NCBI GenBank assembly: GCA_958496175.1 | Contig: OY292277.1 | Span: forward strand, 20,354,282 to 20,418,281 | Source of the DNA: Sisyra terminalis | Lineage: Eukaryota; Arthropoda; Insecta; Neuroptera; Sisyridae | Direction of reading: 5' to 3' | Length of the DNA stretch: 64,000 bases | Part shown: in pieces, positions 10,801 to 22,089 of the stretch | Layout: each line of letters begins with the position of its first letter | Numbering within the stretch: position 1 is the first letter of the stretch | The notes under the pieces: generated by a model | What the model was told of the DNA's origin: nothing | What the model saw: only the letters and a program-made list of their open reading frames with translations | The model's database searches: none | Made by a program: the position numbers and the translations under genes

Positions 10801-13800
10801 ATGTCTGCTGACTGGGAGGAAGTAAAACGGCTAGCCGCCGATTTACAGAAAGCTCAATTAAGCTCAACTCTACAAAGGTAAAGCAAAAACCCTAACAATA
10901 TGTTGGAAACAAATATCAAACGTATTTTTATGTACAATTTTTAGATTATCAGAAAGAAATGTAATTGAAATTGTGACTCGTTTGATTGAATCTAAGATTC
11001 TAAATGTAATTTTTACGAATGACGGAAAAGAGTACATAACTCCACAGCAATTAATAAATGAAATTCGCTCGGAACTCTATGCCCATGGAGGCCGCATCAA
11101 TTTGGTCGACTTATCGAAACTTCTTCGTGTTGATTTAAACCCAATCACTAACTATTCTAAAGAATTACAAAAAGAAGACGGTAGCATACACTTGATTCAC
11201 GGCCAACTAATTGACCAAACTTACATTGAACGCATTGCTGTGGAAATCAATGAAAAGCTTGTCCAAGTTGGAAAAATCTACGTGGATGATTTAACCGTGC
11301 AATTCGACTTACCATCTGAATTCCTTCTGAATCAAGTTATTGCCAAACAGTTGGGGAAACTAATTGACGCACGAAGAGACCCAAATGATCCTAAATTACT
11401 TTTTACGGAAGAATTTGCTCAACGAGCCAAGGCTAAGATTCGAGGAGCTTTGGCCGGAATTACAAAACCGACATCCATCAACGCAATTCTAGGCCAAACT
11501 GGACTGCAGGATTCCATATTTTTTATGCTTTTAGACCAAGTACCAGCGGCTGGAAATGTTACAGGACGACAAATTGGATCAATGTATATACCTCACATTT
11601 ATTCTAAATCTCAAGTATGTATAAAGTAACGGTAAACTACGGGAATTAGGACTTCAGACCAAAAAGGCTTCCATTTTTTGTAAAAATATTCACTAGAGTG
11701 ATTTCTAAATGCTCCACTAGTAATTTAGCGGGGAAATATAAAAGAATGTCTTCCTTGTAAGTACCTAAAAAGTATAGCACAACTTTGGAATAATGGAGTA
11801 TGCTTTTGGTATGGAGACCCAATTCTAAATAATTACCAGGAAAGGGGGCATCCATAAATTACGTGGAACGCTTAGGGGGGTTGAGTAAAATCTCACGTGG
11901 GGAAGAGGGGGGTTTCGGCAAATATCACGTAAATTTTTTTCCGCAAAAAATAGTGTAACGTTGCGAAAAAACAGAGTTAATTTAAGTAATAAAAGTTTCT
12001 CCATTAAAATATGGCTAAATCATATATAATAATAATCATTGCGGTTTACTTTTATCATTACGGTTCTTGAAAATAACATGAACATGTTGGTTCCAGTAAT
12101 CACTTTTGAAATCATGAATATTCGTGAATCTTTTACGAATTATTATACAAGCGGCCCTCGACTTTCGTACATTCTACGTTCGCACAATTCGCTATTTTGC
12201 ATGTTTTTAAAGATTCAACTATTAATTCCTATAACAGTTAAGTTAAAAAATAATTAATCGTTCGGATAACGGTAAATCTTTTGCTTCAATCATAAACACA
12301 TCAACGAAATATTCAATTTTGAAAAACATGAATAAAATAAAGGAATACTTTCAAAATTGGGGAAAATATATCGTCTAAGATTGTTTCTAAAAGACATGGC
12401 ATGGTGATGGATGAAATGGAAAGATCTTTGTTATTATGGATTGATGATTAAAATACTTATTCAAAAATATATATATTCAAGCTAAGGTTATTAGTTTTCA
12501 TAAATATTAGAAGACGATTAAATGAAGATTCAAATACCAGTGGAATATGATCCCAATGGAAAGTGTATATCCTTAAGTACGTAGGGCAATTAAGAAAAAC
12601 ACCGCATGAAATAGAAACTTTTACCAAGAAAATAAAGAAACGGAGGTCCAATTGATAGCTTTTTAACCCAAAAGCACTCAACACGTCTCTTTAACTTCAT
12701 TATATTTACATATTATTGAAAAATAAATACTTACATATTTTTTGAATTTCTCTATTTTCGAACATTCAACATTCGCATACATTTTCAGGAACCAATTATA
12801 TGCAAAAGTCGAGGGCCTACTGTAGTTCCTATTTAAGTAATTTATTATTTGATTTTCTCATTGTGATTCTATACTACAGTATTTAAAATCTTAACTACTA
12901 GCCTTAAATTAAAAAAATTATAAGAATATTGTTTTTTTAAATAAGTCTAATGTAATCGAAGCATAGATTAAGTCATTTACATTGCAAATAAGCATTTTAA
13001 AAAATTTCACGTAAGATTAGGGGGAGGGGTTGAAACATAGCCAAAATTGTCTTATGTAATTAATGGATGCCCCCAAATACAACTTTTGATTTTATTTTTA
13101 GACTGAATGGATTAACAACTTCTATCGTCAAAACCGATACTTAGAGTATGATGCTCTAAAGCGTTTGGGAGTTTCTGATCCAAAATCTTACATCGAAAGA
13201 CATTTTGCCAAGGAGAATTTGATTCCTTTAAACAGTAGCGTTGTGAGCCAAACGATTCTCGATCAAGTCGAAGGAGCAATTGACGAATGTATTTCCAGTA
13301 AAAGTTGCGTTGACGTACAAACCATTTTACCATCTAATTTCAGCGATGAAGACATCTCTATGATAATAGAACATATTCTAATCCCAAGCCGTAAAAAACG
13401 TACATTACTAATCGACAATTGTATCCTAAGTACATCGTATCTAGAGTTATTGTCCACACCTTGTGAGGCCCTTTGTCAAGAAAGAGCCAAAGAAGCAGTC
13501 GACTCAGGCAAATATCAACAATATTTGGCGGAAAAGCAAATTGCTTCTCGCACTAGTTCAACAATCAGCCAAGTTGATACAAAAGCGGAAAAACGGGATG
13601 AACGACGTAAGAAAGCTGCTGGAGGAAAAAGTGGCGGGGGCACTCAAGGTCGGGAAACAAAAACGAAAGCGGTTAAAAAACATGCGCGAGTTAGTAAGAA
13701 TCAAGCAAATGATAGCGATGATGAAGCCCAATCCAAGCAAAGCTCCGTATTGAATTTGATTTCGGTTAAAGACATTGAAGATTTAATTGAAAGACAATTG

Positions 13801-16800
13801 GAAGAAGATGGTATTTCCCATTTCCTGACAGAAATAGCTACACATTTACAAGGAGAATTAAATCCAAAAGCCTTAGAAATAGCTAATACGTTATTTGTAA
13901 ATTTAACGGCGAACAGTGCTTCAGCTCGTCGCCAGAATCATACCGCTTTCCAAGAAAAGCTCAATGCTTTAATTAGCGATGTTAGATTATTTGAAAAAGG
14001 AATCAAACAGTTTTCAGCCGACATGCAAAGCCAATTGACCAAATATCTGTTGAAAACAATTTGTTGTGACATTGCCAACGACATCCTTATATACGTAGCG
14101 ACCGAATCCGAATTGAATTTAACTAACTTAATAAATCCGTTAACTCAGGAACAACGAGTGAAGATATCAAATGATGTCCCAAAAGAGTTTCGAACACAAC
14201 TACAGAATTTGGTTAAGGCTTTGTTGGGGACGAATATTGAGGAGTTTTTAGAGGCAACTGAGGAATGTCTGCCGGCATGTAGTATGATTTTGAAGAAAGT
14301 TGATAAAAAGAAAGATCGATTGTTAATTCTCAATCATAAGCACAGTCTCATTGATCAGTTACAACAATGCGATGATCCAGCATTAGTTTTACATTTAGCG
14401 TCGTTAATTTTATTTGCATCGGTAACGCAATGTATGTTACATGCGAGCGGACGACATGTAATTTCAATAATCAACTTTTTAAAACCAAATTTACCAACTG
14501 ATGATTACAACGAACTTTCAAAATTTCATGGTAAGTTTTTTTTGCATTAAAAATTTATAGTTGAGATTTAGTGAAAATTAGCTCTAGTTAATACTTGGGA
14601 CCATTTCTTCGCAAATTTCGCAACGTTAGCGACAGACAAATATATTACTACTTAAAAATATCTAGAGACACAAGTACAAACCAAGACTTGACAGGCTACA
14701 TACCTTTTCTTGAAAATTTCGACGTATTTTTAAACCTGTATAGCTTCGATCTGAATAACACTAGAAAGTCCAAATTTTCATGATAACTAGATATCTCTGA
14801 ATTTATGGAATATGCCATATACTTCGAATGTAATGTTTTAGCGTAACTAAATTCTTTCCTTAAAAGTAAACAAGTATTTACTAAACAGTTAATTGAATAT
14901 TTTTGTTTGATCTTTCATGATTTTTTTGTTTTAATTTTATCTACCGTCGCTTTATAACTATCAACGACTCTAGGATTAATAAAAATTCGTAAATCGAGAA
15001 ATATTGAAAATTTGCTCGATACGAGATTCAAACACCTACCAGTTTTAAATCAGCCACTAGTAGGCAATGAAAATTTGTTAATCAACGTCAAATTATTTTT
15101 TTCGCGGTTTACCAGATTATTAGAATCCTAGAGTCGCTAAGAGTTTAAGTTGATATAACACTGTTAGTAGGAATTAGTACAGAGGTAACACTGTACGAAC
15201 TTTTGTAGGTATTTTCTCGCCTCAACTTGGCTGCTTATTAAACCTGATGCCATTTTGGTTTCGGTAATTTTCATGATGAGGAATCGGGTTTCGAAAAAAG
15301 ACAAAATGAGATATTGGCTTTAAAGTAGACAAATAAAGGCTGTATAAAATTAAAAATATAATACAATTTTTTTCTGTGTAACCTTTGATTTATCTTATTA
15401 ATTCTCATGAAAATCCAGAAAGTTCAAAAGTGGCATTGCCTCTGAAACCAACTAATCTTTTCTAAATTTTCATCCTTTATTCGTCTAGGACTCGTCAAGG
15501 ACTCGTCTAGGACTCTTTAGTTAGTTTAGTCAATTTTATGAACGATTTTATTACAATAGAAAAAAGCGACCATTAATGTTACTTCCTGTAGTTTTTTAAT
15601 GCTATTTTCCTCATTCCTTGCGGTTTTCTTAACTTTTAGAGCTTGAGAAATTTCTATAATTAAATTCACAGATTTTCATTTTCATTTTTTTTTTTGGAAC
15701 GACAAATCAAAGATCTTTATTTGTCAAATAATAACTGTTAAAAGTTAAAACAATTATTTTATTTTTTCAAAAATCACAAATTGTATTTGTACGATTAGCT
15801 ATCAATTATTATATATTATCACCTTATTTAAACATTTTAATAAGTTAAGTAATTGTTGAGAAAAATATTTATATTTATTTTTACAACAAAAATATAAATT
15901 TTTATTTATTTTATGGCTTCTTACATATTTGCTCATACGTTGACCAATGTGATGGTTATGGTCATTTTTTTTGATTATTGTGGTTACTGTTAATGTGAAA
16001 TACTTTAAAAATTTATTCCAGCTTCCCTGTTAAACCTATATTTTACTTGCAATTTTGTCGCAAAACTTCATATATTTCGAAATATATTAAAATTGTCTAA
16101 ATAGATTCTGAGAGATAAAATATAACTTCAAAGCAAGCATTCTACTGACATTACCCAAAACACTCTGATGGATATTGAAAAAACCGATACTACTCAGATT
16201 TGTTCATTGCAATTCTTTGGTCAACACAATAAGCTCTCTTTCTGTGCTGTAGTCATAAGTATTAACTACTACAGTAGTCAGTACACTGACCCAATATTTA
16301 GAGAAGTCATAATACCGGAGGCGAACCCTGGTGTGTTGTCCTAAACATTGGAATGTTGACCAAAGATTTGAATAGTGTTATAATATGTATATATAGAAAA
16401 ACCATGCATATGGCGTAAAATAGAATTAAGAAAAATCTAGTGTAGCATATGAAGTAACACCGTCTATGGAGGCATAGTTCTTTTGGTAACTAAAACAACA
16501 GCTAGCGATTGAGTGCCAATGAGCGCCAGCCTACACAAATAAGCGCTTGCATTTTACTTGCTTCAGTTGCCAACATCAGAGAGACTTCTTATCTCTCAAA
16601 GTTTCTCTTTCAACGCTTCCAACACAGGCGCTGTTGCATTTTGTTTAGTTCACTCCAAATTTGTGCCTACGTAGATGGCGCTGGCAATTGCTTCTAGTGC
16701 GGCATGTTGTTTATAGGACAGTGCGCTATCCATTTATATAGATCAGTGGTAGTGTCAGTTTTTTCAACAGATATCAAAGAATTTTGGGGATGTGATTGTG

Positions 16801-18331
16801 GAATGATGATCGTCACATTGTATTCCTAGCTCCTAACGTACAATTTTATTTCACTTGGGTATTTCTTACGTTTTATTTATCCTATTTTCTTACATTTTTG
16901 TAATACATATGTACAAAAAATCAATAAACCGCAGCAACCTTTAGTGGTTCTTAATCTGGATTCGATCGAATCCTAAGAGTTCGATGAGTCAGTCTCGCGG
17001 GTTCGGCGAATATCTCGTTTTAACAGTTTTGTTCTTTCTTCTTAATGGTTTTGTTTATTATTATGCATTAATGTATAACCTACTACTTAATGAAGGGTTC
17101 GGTGAAAAGGCATACGAAACTAGTGGGGGAGAGTGCCTCTAGCAAGGTTGAGAACCACTGCTTTAGTTTATCAATGTTCTCAAAATCCATTTGAATGAAC
17201 TTCGGCCTATGCGAATCCCGAAATGTTAAATTTCGGATGTTGGGATAAAAATAATAGGATAGACAATATAACTATCTGTAAAAAGAAAAACCTTCTATTT
17301 TTATCTTTTCCCAACAGTCAAAAGTTAATAAGATAATCTGTGTCCAAAAATAAGGGACAATTTGTTTTAATGTTTTATTTGGATAAAATCTATTTGAAAT
17401 TTGGAGTTAAAAGGTAACAATTACGCTCCTTAGTTTCCAATGTAACATCTAAACAGGTCATATATTTGTTTTATTTTTGTTAAAAATTATTAAAAATTGT
17501 TATAAGTCGTCAGAAATTATATGTATTTGTTTGATAGATACGGTGGGAAGTAGATATCGGTCAATACCCCAGTGACGTCATACTTAACAGCTATAATACT
17601 ATAGTATAATATATGATCCTCAGATCTCATATAAATATTCATAAAATAAAATTTTCAGTTTTTTTGGATTATTTTAATTTATTGTTTTCAATTCCGCTAC
17701 GTTTCGTCACGTGTCGTGACTTAGATGTCTGAGGAAGTCACGATACGTGACGAAACGTAGCGGAATTGAAAACAATAAATTAAACTAATCCAAAAAAACT
17801 GAAAATTTTATTTTATGAATATTTATATGAGATCTGAGGATCATATATTATACTATAGTATTATAGCTGTTAAGTATGACGTCACTGGGGTATTATAAAT
17901 TGAAAAATAATAAATTAAATTGAGCCAAAAAAAACTGATAATTTTATTTTATGAATAGCTATAGTACTTATAATATTAGATTCTTGAATGTAAAAATAAA
18001 AAAGTAATGGCTTTTTTTGTCAAATAATCGTTATAACTTCAGTTGATATGAACTATAAGTTCGATTTCATCTGCATTTATTTTTTTTTTTGTTTGTTGCT
18101 TTAATTTCTTTAAGTATTTTGAAAAATTTAGTTTAGTTTTAGATAAACATAGATTGTAGTTTTAAACTTTTAGTAAATTTGTCTTTTTCTTTCTTTCCAG
18201 ATTTAGTTACACAATGCTTAGGTGGAGGCAGCGATAAAGAGCGAATTGTTTCCGAAATGAACAACAAAATTGAAACAATTAAAAACTTGGCCATAAATTT
18301 TAAGAAATCATCCCCACCCAACGAAAAATAA
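10801..18331 (+). CDS. Ufl1: E3 UFM1-protein ligase 1
   Basis: Scaffold-type E3 that transfers UFM1 from UFC1 to substrates at the ER, working with DDRGK1. Exons 10801-10877, 10945-11614, 13102-14530 and 18201-18331 join in phase to 768 residues, close to the usual size of animal UFL1. The start MSADWEEVKRLAADLQKAQL and the following LSERNVIEIV, DGKEYITPQQL and GQLIDQTYIERIA blocks match the conserved N-terminal winged-helix part. A lysine-rich low-complexity region (KAEKRDERRKKA through a Gly-rich patch to KAVKKH) sits mid-protein, as in the family. The C-terminal half has the conserved LFEKGIKQF, LTKYLLK and DPALVLHLASLILF segments. Intron 2 holds a nested DNA transposon and intron 3 (3.7 kb) a long palindrome and other repeats. 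Assignment is firm; exact splice sites are inferred. Confidence 0.95.
11844..13074. mobile_element. DNA transposon with GGGGGCATCCATAAATTACG ends, nested
   Basis: Inverted ends GGGGGCATCCATAAATTACG at the left and TAATTAATGGATGCCCCC at the right, with a G-rich subterminal zone at each side. Inside, about 12148-12830, is a second inverted pair (GGCCCTCGACTTTCG against AAAGTCGAGGGCC), a nested element ending CCTACTGTA that resembles pogo-type ends. No transposase frame is intact. It occupies most of Ufl1 intron 2. Shorter relatives are at 42148-42446 and perhaps 62520-62876. Confidence 0.65.
14941..15065 (-). repeat. tRNA-derived SINE copy, internally deleted
   Basis: The tail (TACCGTCGCTTTATAAC) and body (AATCGAGAAATATTGAAAAT) match the family; the head is reduced and the A box is lost. 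Confidence 0.65.
16942..17160. mobile_element. hAT-like MITE
   Basis: Ends TAGTGGTTCTTAATC and GGTTGAGAACCACTG form an imperfect inverted repeat of the type seen in hAT elements. No clear target duplication was found. Confidence 0.55.
17563..17894. repeat. Long palindrome, 160-bp arms
   Basis: Arms 17563-17722 and 17735-17894 are reverse complements with only two mismatches seen (near 17671 and 17713), separated by 12 bases. Outer ends read AATACCCCAGTGACGTCA. Probably a foldback transposon or a recent inverted duplication. A diverged third copy of part of an arm follows it. Confidence 0.9.
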
Positions 18332-18411
18332 TAATTAAGGAACTTATTTGGTGTTTTTTTTTTGTATTTTCTAATACATTATTATATAACAATGAATATC
18401 GTTAAGATAAA

Positions 18412-18417
18412 AATAAA
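18412..18417 (+). terminator. Likely Ufl1 polyadenylation signal
   Basis: AATAAA about 80 bases after the Ufl1 stop codon, in an A/T-rich 3' region. Confidence 0.5.
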
Positions 18418-18718
18418 GCATTTTATATCTGTTTTACTAAACTAATTTTTAACAATTTATCACCCATTTCTTGTGTTTTTGCTTCGTTAAAATATTTTCT
18501 TTTAAAGAGAACGTGTGTTTTTGTGAAATTAATTTTTATTTCTTAAGCCATATTGTAAACAGATTTACGTCGTCAACTTAATGACAATAATGGACAGGCG
18601 AAATAATCAGCTTTTTCATTTTGCTATATATAACTGAAAATTGTTTAGATTAGGGTCAACATATTTTTCATAATTAGTATTGAAATTTTCGTTGCTAAGT
18701 GATATCTGAATCTTTCAA

Positions 18719-21700
18719 ATGGCTAAAAATGTGTTAGATTTGGAAATTAGAGCGAACGAATTAATCGATGCTAACAACCCTCCGTTAAGTTTAGTGAATA
18801 AAATTCGTGAATGGGTCGACGATCAAATAAATCTCCCGAGGACATTAACAGAAGCACAAATCGTTACGTTTTTGTACGCGTGTAACTTTGACGAAAAAAG
18901 AACATTTAAATGTATCGAAGAATACTACAAATGCCGGAATTCAATGACCGAGTTCTTTACAAAGCAAGATATAAACTACCCGGAGCTGCAACAAGTTTTA
19001 AAAGTGAAGTAAATCCTTATCATAATTCATAAAAAAGAACAGTAAGTAATTTCTTTTATTGTTTTAGTAACTTTGGATTGGGTTCTGTAGAAACCGATGA
19101 TGGCTATTGCATTATTTTTCATAAACTATTAGACCATCCGGCGCATTTATTTCAATTAGAGTCTTTTCTAAAACTGATGGCATTACTTGCGGACTTGGCC
19201 ATATATAAAAAAGTTCGCAGAGGGGCGATATTTGTTTGTGATATTGGCAATGTTCGTTTCGGACATTTGACTCGTGCACGATTGGGACTTTTACGCAAAT
19301 TCAATCATTATATGCAAAATGCAATTCCGCTACATATGTGTGGATTACACTTTATAAATCCTGGTTTGCTAATGGATAACATGTTATTTATTTTAAAAAA
19401 AATAATGTCCAACGATGCTATCGATATGGTAATCTCTTATTATTTCTTTTGACGAAACTGGAACATTTTTATTAAATTTAAATATCTTAATATCAACAGA
19501 ATATTCCGTGTTGAATATATTAATTAAAACATCAACTACAATTATATTCCTATTAAAATAAACGATTGTAAAAATAAAGCTTTTGAAGCCATTTTTTGAA
19601 TAATTTTAACAATGGATTGGTAAAGAAGAGGACAAAAACAATAAGCTTGTAACAGAAATGAACAAACATGCTCAATGTATGAAGTTTATTCTCTTAAAAG
19701 CTATAAATTTGTAGTTGATAATTATTTCAAATGATTTAAATTTAAAAAAAAGACTTCCAATGACTCGAGTTAACTTATTGGTTACTTATTTATCAACCTA
19801 TTGTTAATATTTTTCCAAAAACACCTTTAAAAGTTTGTAAAAGCTTTAGTTTTAATATTGTCGTTTTTAACCAGGATATGTTATGGAAAATTCGCCAAAT
19901 TGTCCATTACATGAAATACCGTAAAATAGGATGAAAAATCGATACGTTTTGTGGGAAGGGGAAGTATTTTTGGATCATTCTGCGGTTTCAGGATCAGATC
20001 GGGGGTGCTTGACTACTGAAATGTTTTAGGATAAATTGGCAGTGAGAATCATACCAAGCCAGGGTGTACGAAAAAAGAATTTGCCAAAAAAATAAGTTTT
20101 GACTTCAAAAAATATAAATTCATATCAAATACTCAAAATTTTCGGGTATTGATATTTTCAATTTTATCGAGATTGAAATTAAATTATGTAATTTTATAAC
20201 TTTTGAGAATTATTGAGTAAATGAATGGTAGAAGCCTGTAGGCTGCAGCCTATTTAACTTGGTCTGTAAATCCGAAATTCATACAAGGCTTTCTAATGGA
20301 TCACTTAATAGTCAATGATGTATAGATTACTAAAAGTGCTGGTAGTAAAGAATACATATTGGCACAATTCCGTTTTAAACAATTAAATCTGGCAAAGTTG
20401 CATTTTTTAATTTGTTTGACTCAAGTCCCTTATAGAACAGTCAAATTTGGCAACGTTCCACTTTCGATTTTGTTTTTAATTTAATTCGTAATTAAATCGA
20501 TCCATAATGAAAATTTAGCCACAAAAGAAAAAAGTATACCATATTAGAATTGAATTAAGAAAAAATTGTGAAAATAATAAAAAACAAAGTAGAAATGCAA
20601 CGTTACCAGATTTGGCTGTTCTAAAAGGGACTTGAGCTCAAATATTATCCAATTCAAATTCCTACAGCTACAAATTTCATGTAAATTTCGGCTCATGTCC
20701 CGATTTTAGCGACTATAGTCGATAACCGATGCAAAAAGTTTAGAGATATTTGGTTTACACTATAGTATAGATTCCCAACCTTCTATAAACCACAAATACA
20801 AGGAGCCCACAATTTTAAAAGTCGGAATTTGAATTAACTTGCTGAGCAAATTATTTTTTTCCTTTATCATATAACATAGTGCAAAAGTAATATAGGACCC
20901 TAGTAATATTTGTAATGTTTGGGTACCCAAATTGAAGTTTGGGCTCATATCCCTTTTAGCGACGTTAATACCTGGCAACGCTTCATTTTTTACTTTGTTT
21001 TCCATTTAGTTCACAAATAAATCGGTCCATAATTGAAATTTAGTAATAAAAGAAAAAAATATACTGCATTAGAAGTATAAAATGAAATTTTGTCTGATAT
21101 TAACGTCACTAAAAGGAACATTAACCCAAACTTTGTCAATTTGGGGACCTAAATGATAGTCTGATGATGACGTGTGTAAGATGATAAATAATATATGGTA
21201 TAATATGATGATAAATGATAGGTTGTATTATATTTGCACTATTATTTATAGAATTAATAGAAATTTATAGAAAAAGGATTTTTTTAGTAAATTAATTGTA
21301 ATTGAAAATTCGGGGGCTTTAAAAATTGTAGGGTCCTTGTAAAGGTAGTCATGGCTTATAGAAAGTTGGGAACCTAAAATCTAATCTCTAATATTTTTGC
21401 AAGCCTAAGAGCACAATGTTGGATTTCAGTCGAGTGACGAACAATATTTATTTTTCAACATAAATTTGTTAAGGGGAATTTAAATGTTTGTTAAAAGTTG
21501 AAAAAAATTTCCATTTTTTTAATAGTGAATCAGTGTTGATTGTAGAGGGTAAGACGGATGGCGTTGTTAAATTTTTCAAAAATGTTTCAGTTTCTTTATG
21601 TTAGTTCTTTATGTAATTTATTTGTGATTAAAAAAAACAATTTACCAAATTTTAGATTCATGTCCATCGCGTTGGAAACAACTACATTAACTCACTTCAT

Positions 21701-21850
21701 AAATTTATTCCACCAAAATGTTTGCCATCAGATTACGGAGGAAATCTTCCCAGCATCGCTGAAATGCATATGGATTTGTATCAAGACTTACAAAAGCTCA
21801 TACCTTATTTGCAAGCTGAAGAACGACAACGGAATGAAATATTAAAATAA
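18719..21850 (+). CDS. CRAL-TRIO domain lipid-transfer-like protein, copy A
   Basis: Likely intracellular carrier of a small hydrophobic ligand, as in the alpha-tocopherol transfer protein-like family that is expanded in insects. Exons 18719-19008, 19068-19428 and 21656-21850 join in phase to 281 residues. The N-terminal helical part (LVNKIREWVDDQI, LTEAQIVTFLYACNF, CIEEYY) is the CRAL-TRIO-N segment. The lipid-binding part includes GAIFVCDIGNVRFGHL, then IPLHMCGLHFINPG, and the C-terminal CLPSDYGGNLPSIAEMH, a conserved family signature. Intron 2 is 2.2 kb and full of MITEs, plus a sequence resembling the last exon of Ufl1. A paralogue with the same intron phases follows. The ligand cannot be told from the sequence. 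Confidence 0.88.
19605..19715 (+). pseudogene. Possible decayed copy of the last Ufl1 exon
   Basis: Reads in one frame as GKEEDKNNKLVTEMN followed later by AINL and a stop, to be compared with GGGSDKERIVSEMN and AINF in the Ufl1 last exon (18201-18331). ACAATG, GAAATGAACAA and ATAAATTT fall in the same order in both. It lies in intron 2 of the CRAL-TRIO gene. Chance similarity is not excluded. Confidence 0.35.
20418..20640. mobile_element. Foldback MITE (copy B)
   Basis: Left CTCAAGTCCCTTATAGAACA and right TGTTCTAAAAGGGACTTGAG are inverted, continuing inward through CAAATTTGGCAACGTT. Same family as 5610, 20941, 31453, 31724 and 34414. Confidence 0.75.
20768..21376. mobile_element. hAT-like MITE carrying a nested MITE
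   Basis: Ends TAGATTCCCAACCTTCTATA and TATAGAAAGTTGGGAACCTA are inverted; inward blocks with ACAAGGA and TCCTTGT also pair. The interior is interrupted by a foldback MITE (20941-21136), so this element is the older of the two. Confidence 0.65.
20941..21136. mobile_element. Foldback MITE (copy C), nested
   Basis: Left GGGCTCATATCCCTTTTAGC and right CACTAAAAGGAACATTAACC are diverged inverted ends; the inner ACCTGGCAACGCTTCATT block matches the family. Nested in the element at 20768-21376. Confidence 0.65.
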
Positions 21851-22089
21851 ATTGATTTACTATTGCGTAATACGGAACAGTACGTACTTTGATAAAAATG
21901 TAAACACTTACAGCAAACTATGATATTTCATGTTCTGCCTCTATCAAATGTACGCACTTCATAAATTGCATGTTGATTAAATCATCAGTTATACAAAAAA
22001 TAAATTGAGGATGTTTTTTACATTACGGAAGATCCTTTGAAAAATTAAAAAAGCGCCTCAAAATTGTACACTTTTTTTCGGTGTGTGAA

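Larger units (their letters stand above)
14531..18200. other. Ufl1 intron 3, repeat-rich
   Basis: Non-coding. Contains a SINE fragment (14941-15065), a short tandem of CTAGGACTCGTC-like units (about 15484-15518), a hAT-like MITE (16942-17160), the long palindrome at 17563-17894 and a worn third piece of its arm (17895-17960). A richer-GC patch at 16500-16720 has an open frame with no recognisable similarity. Confidence 0.6.

Noticed and set aside
13463..13753. Lysine-rich open frame on the plus strand
   Set aside because: Shadow of the Ufl1 third exon in another frame.
16509..16697. Open frame in a GC-richer patch of Ufl1 intron 3
   Set aside because: No domain, no splice context and no conserved motif; the patch may be a worn repeat.
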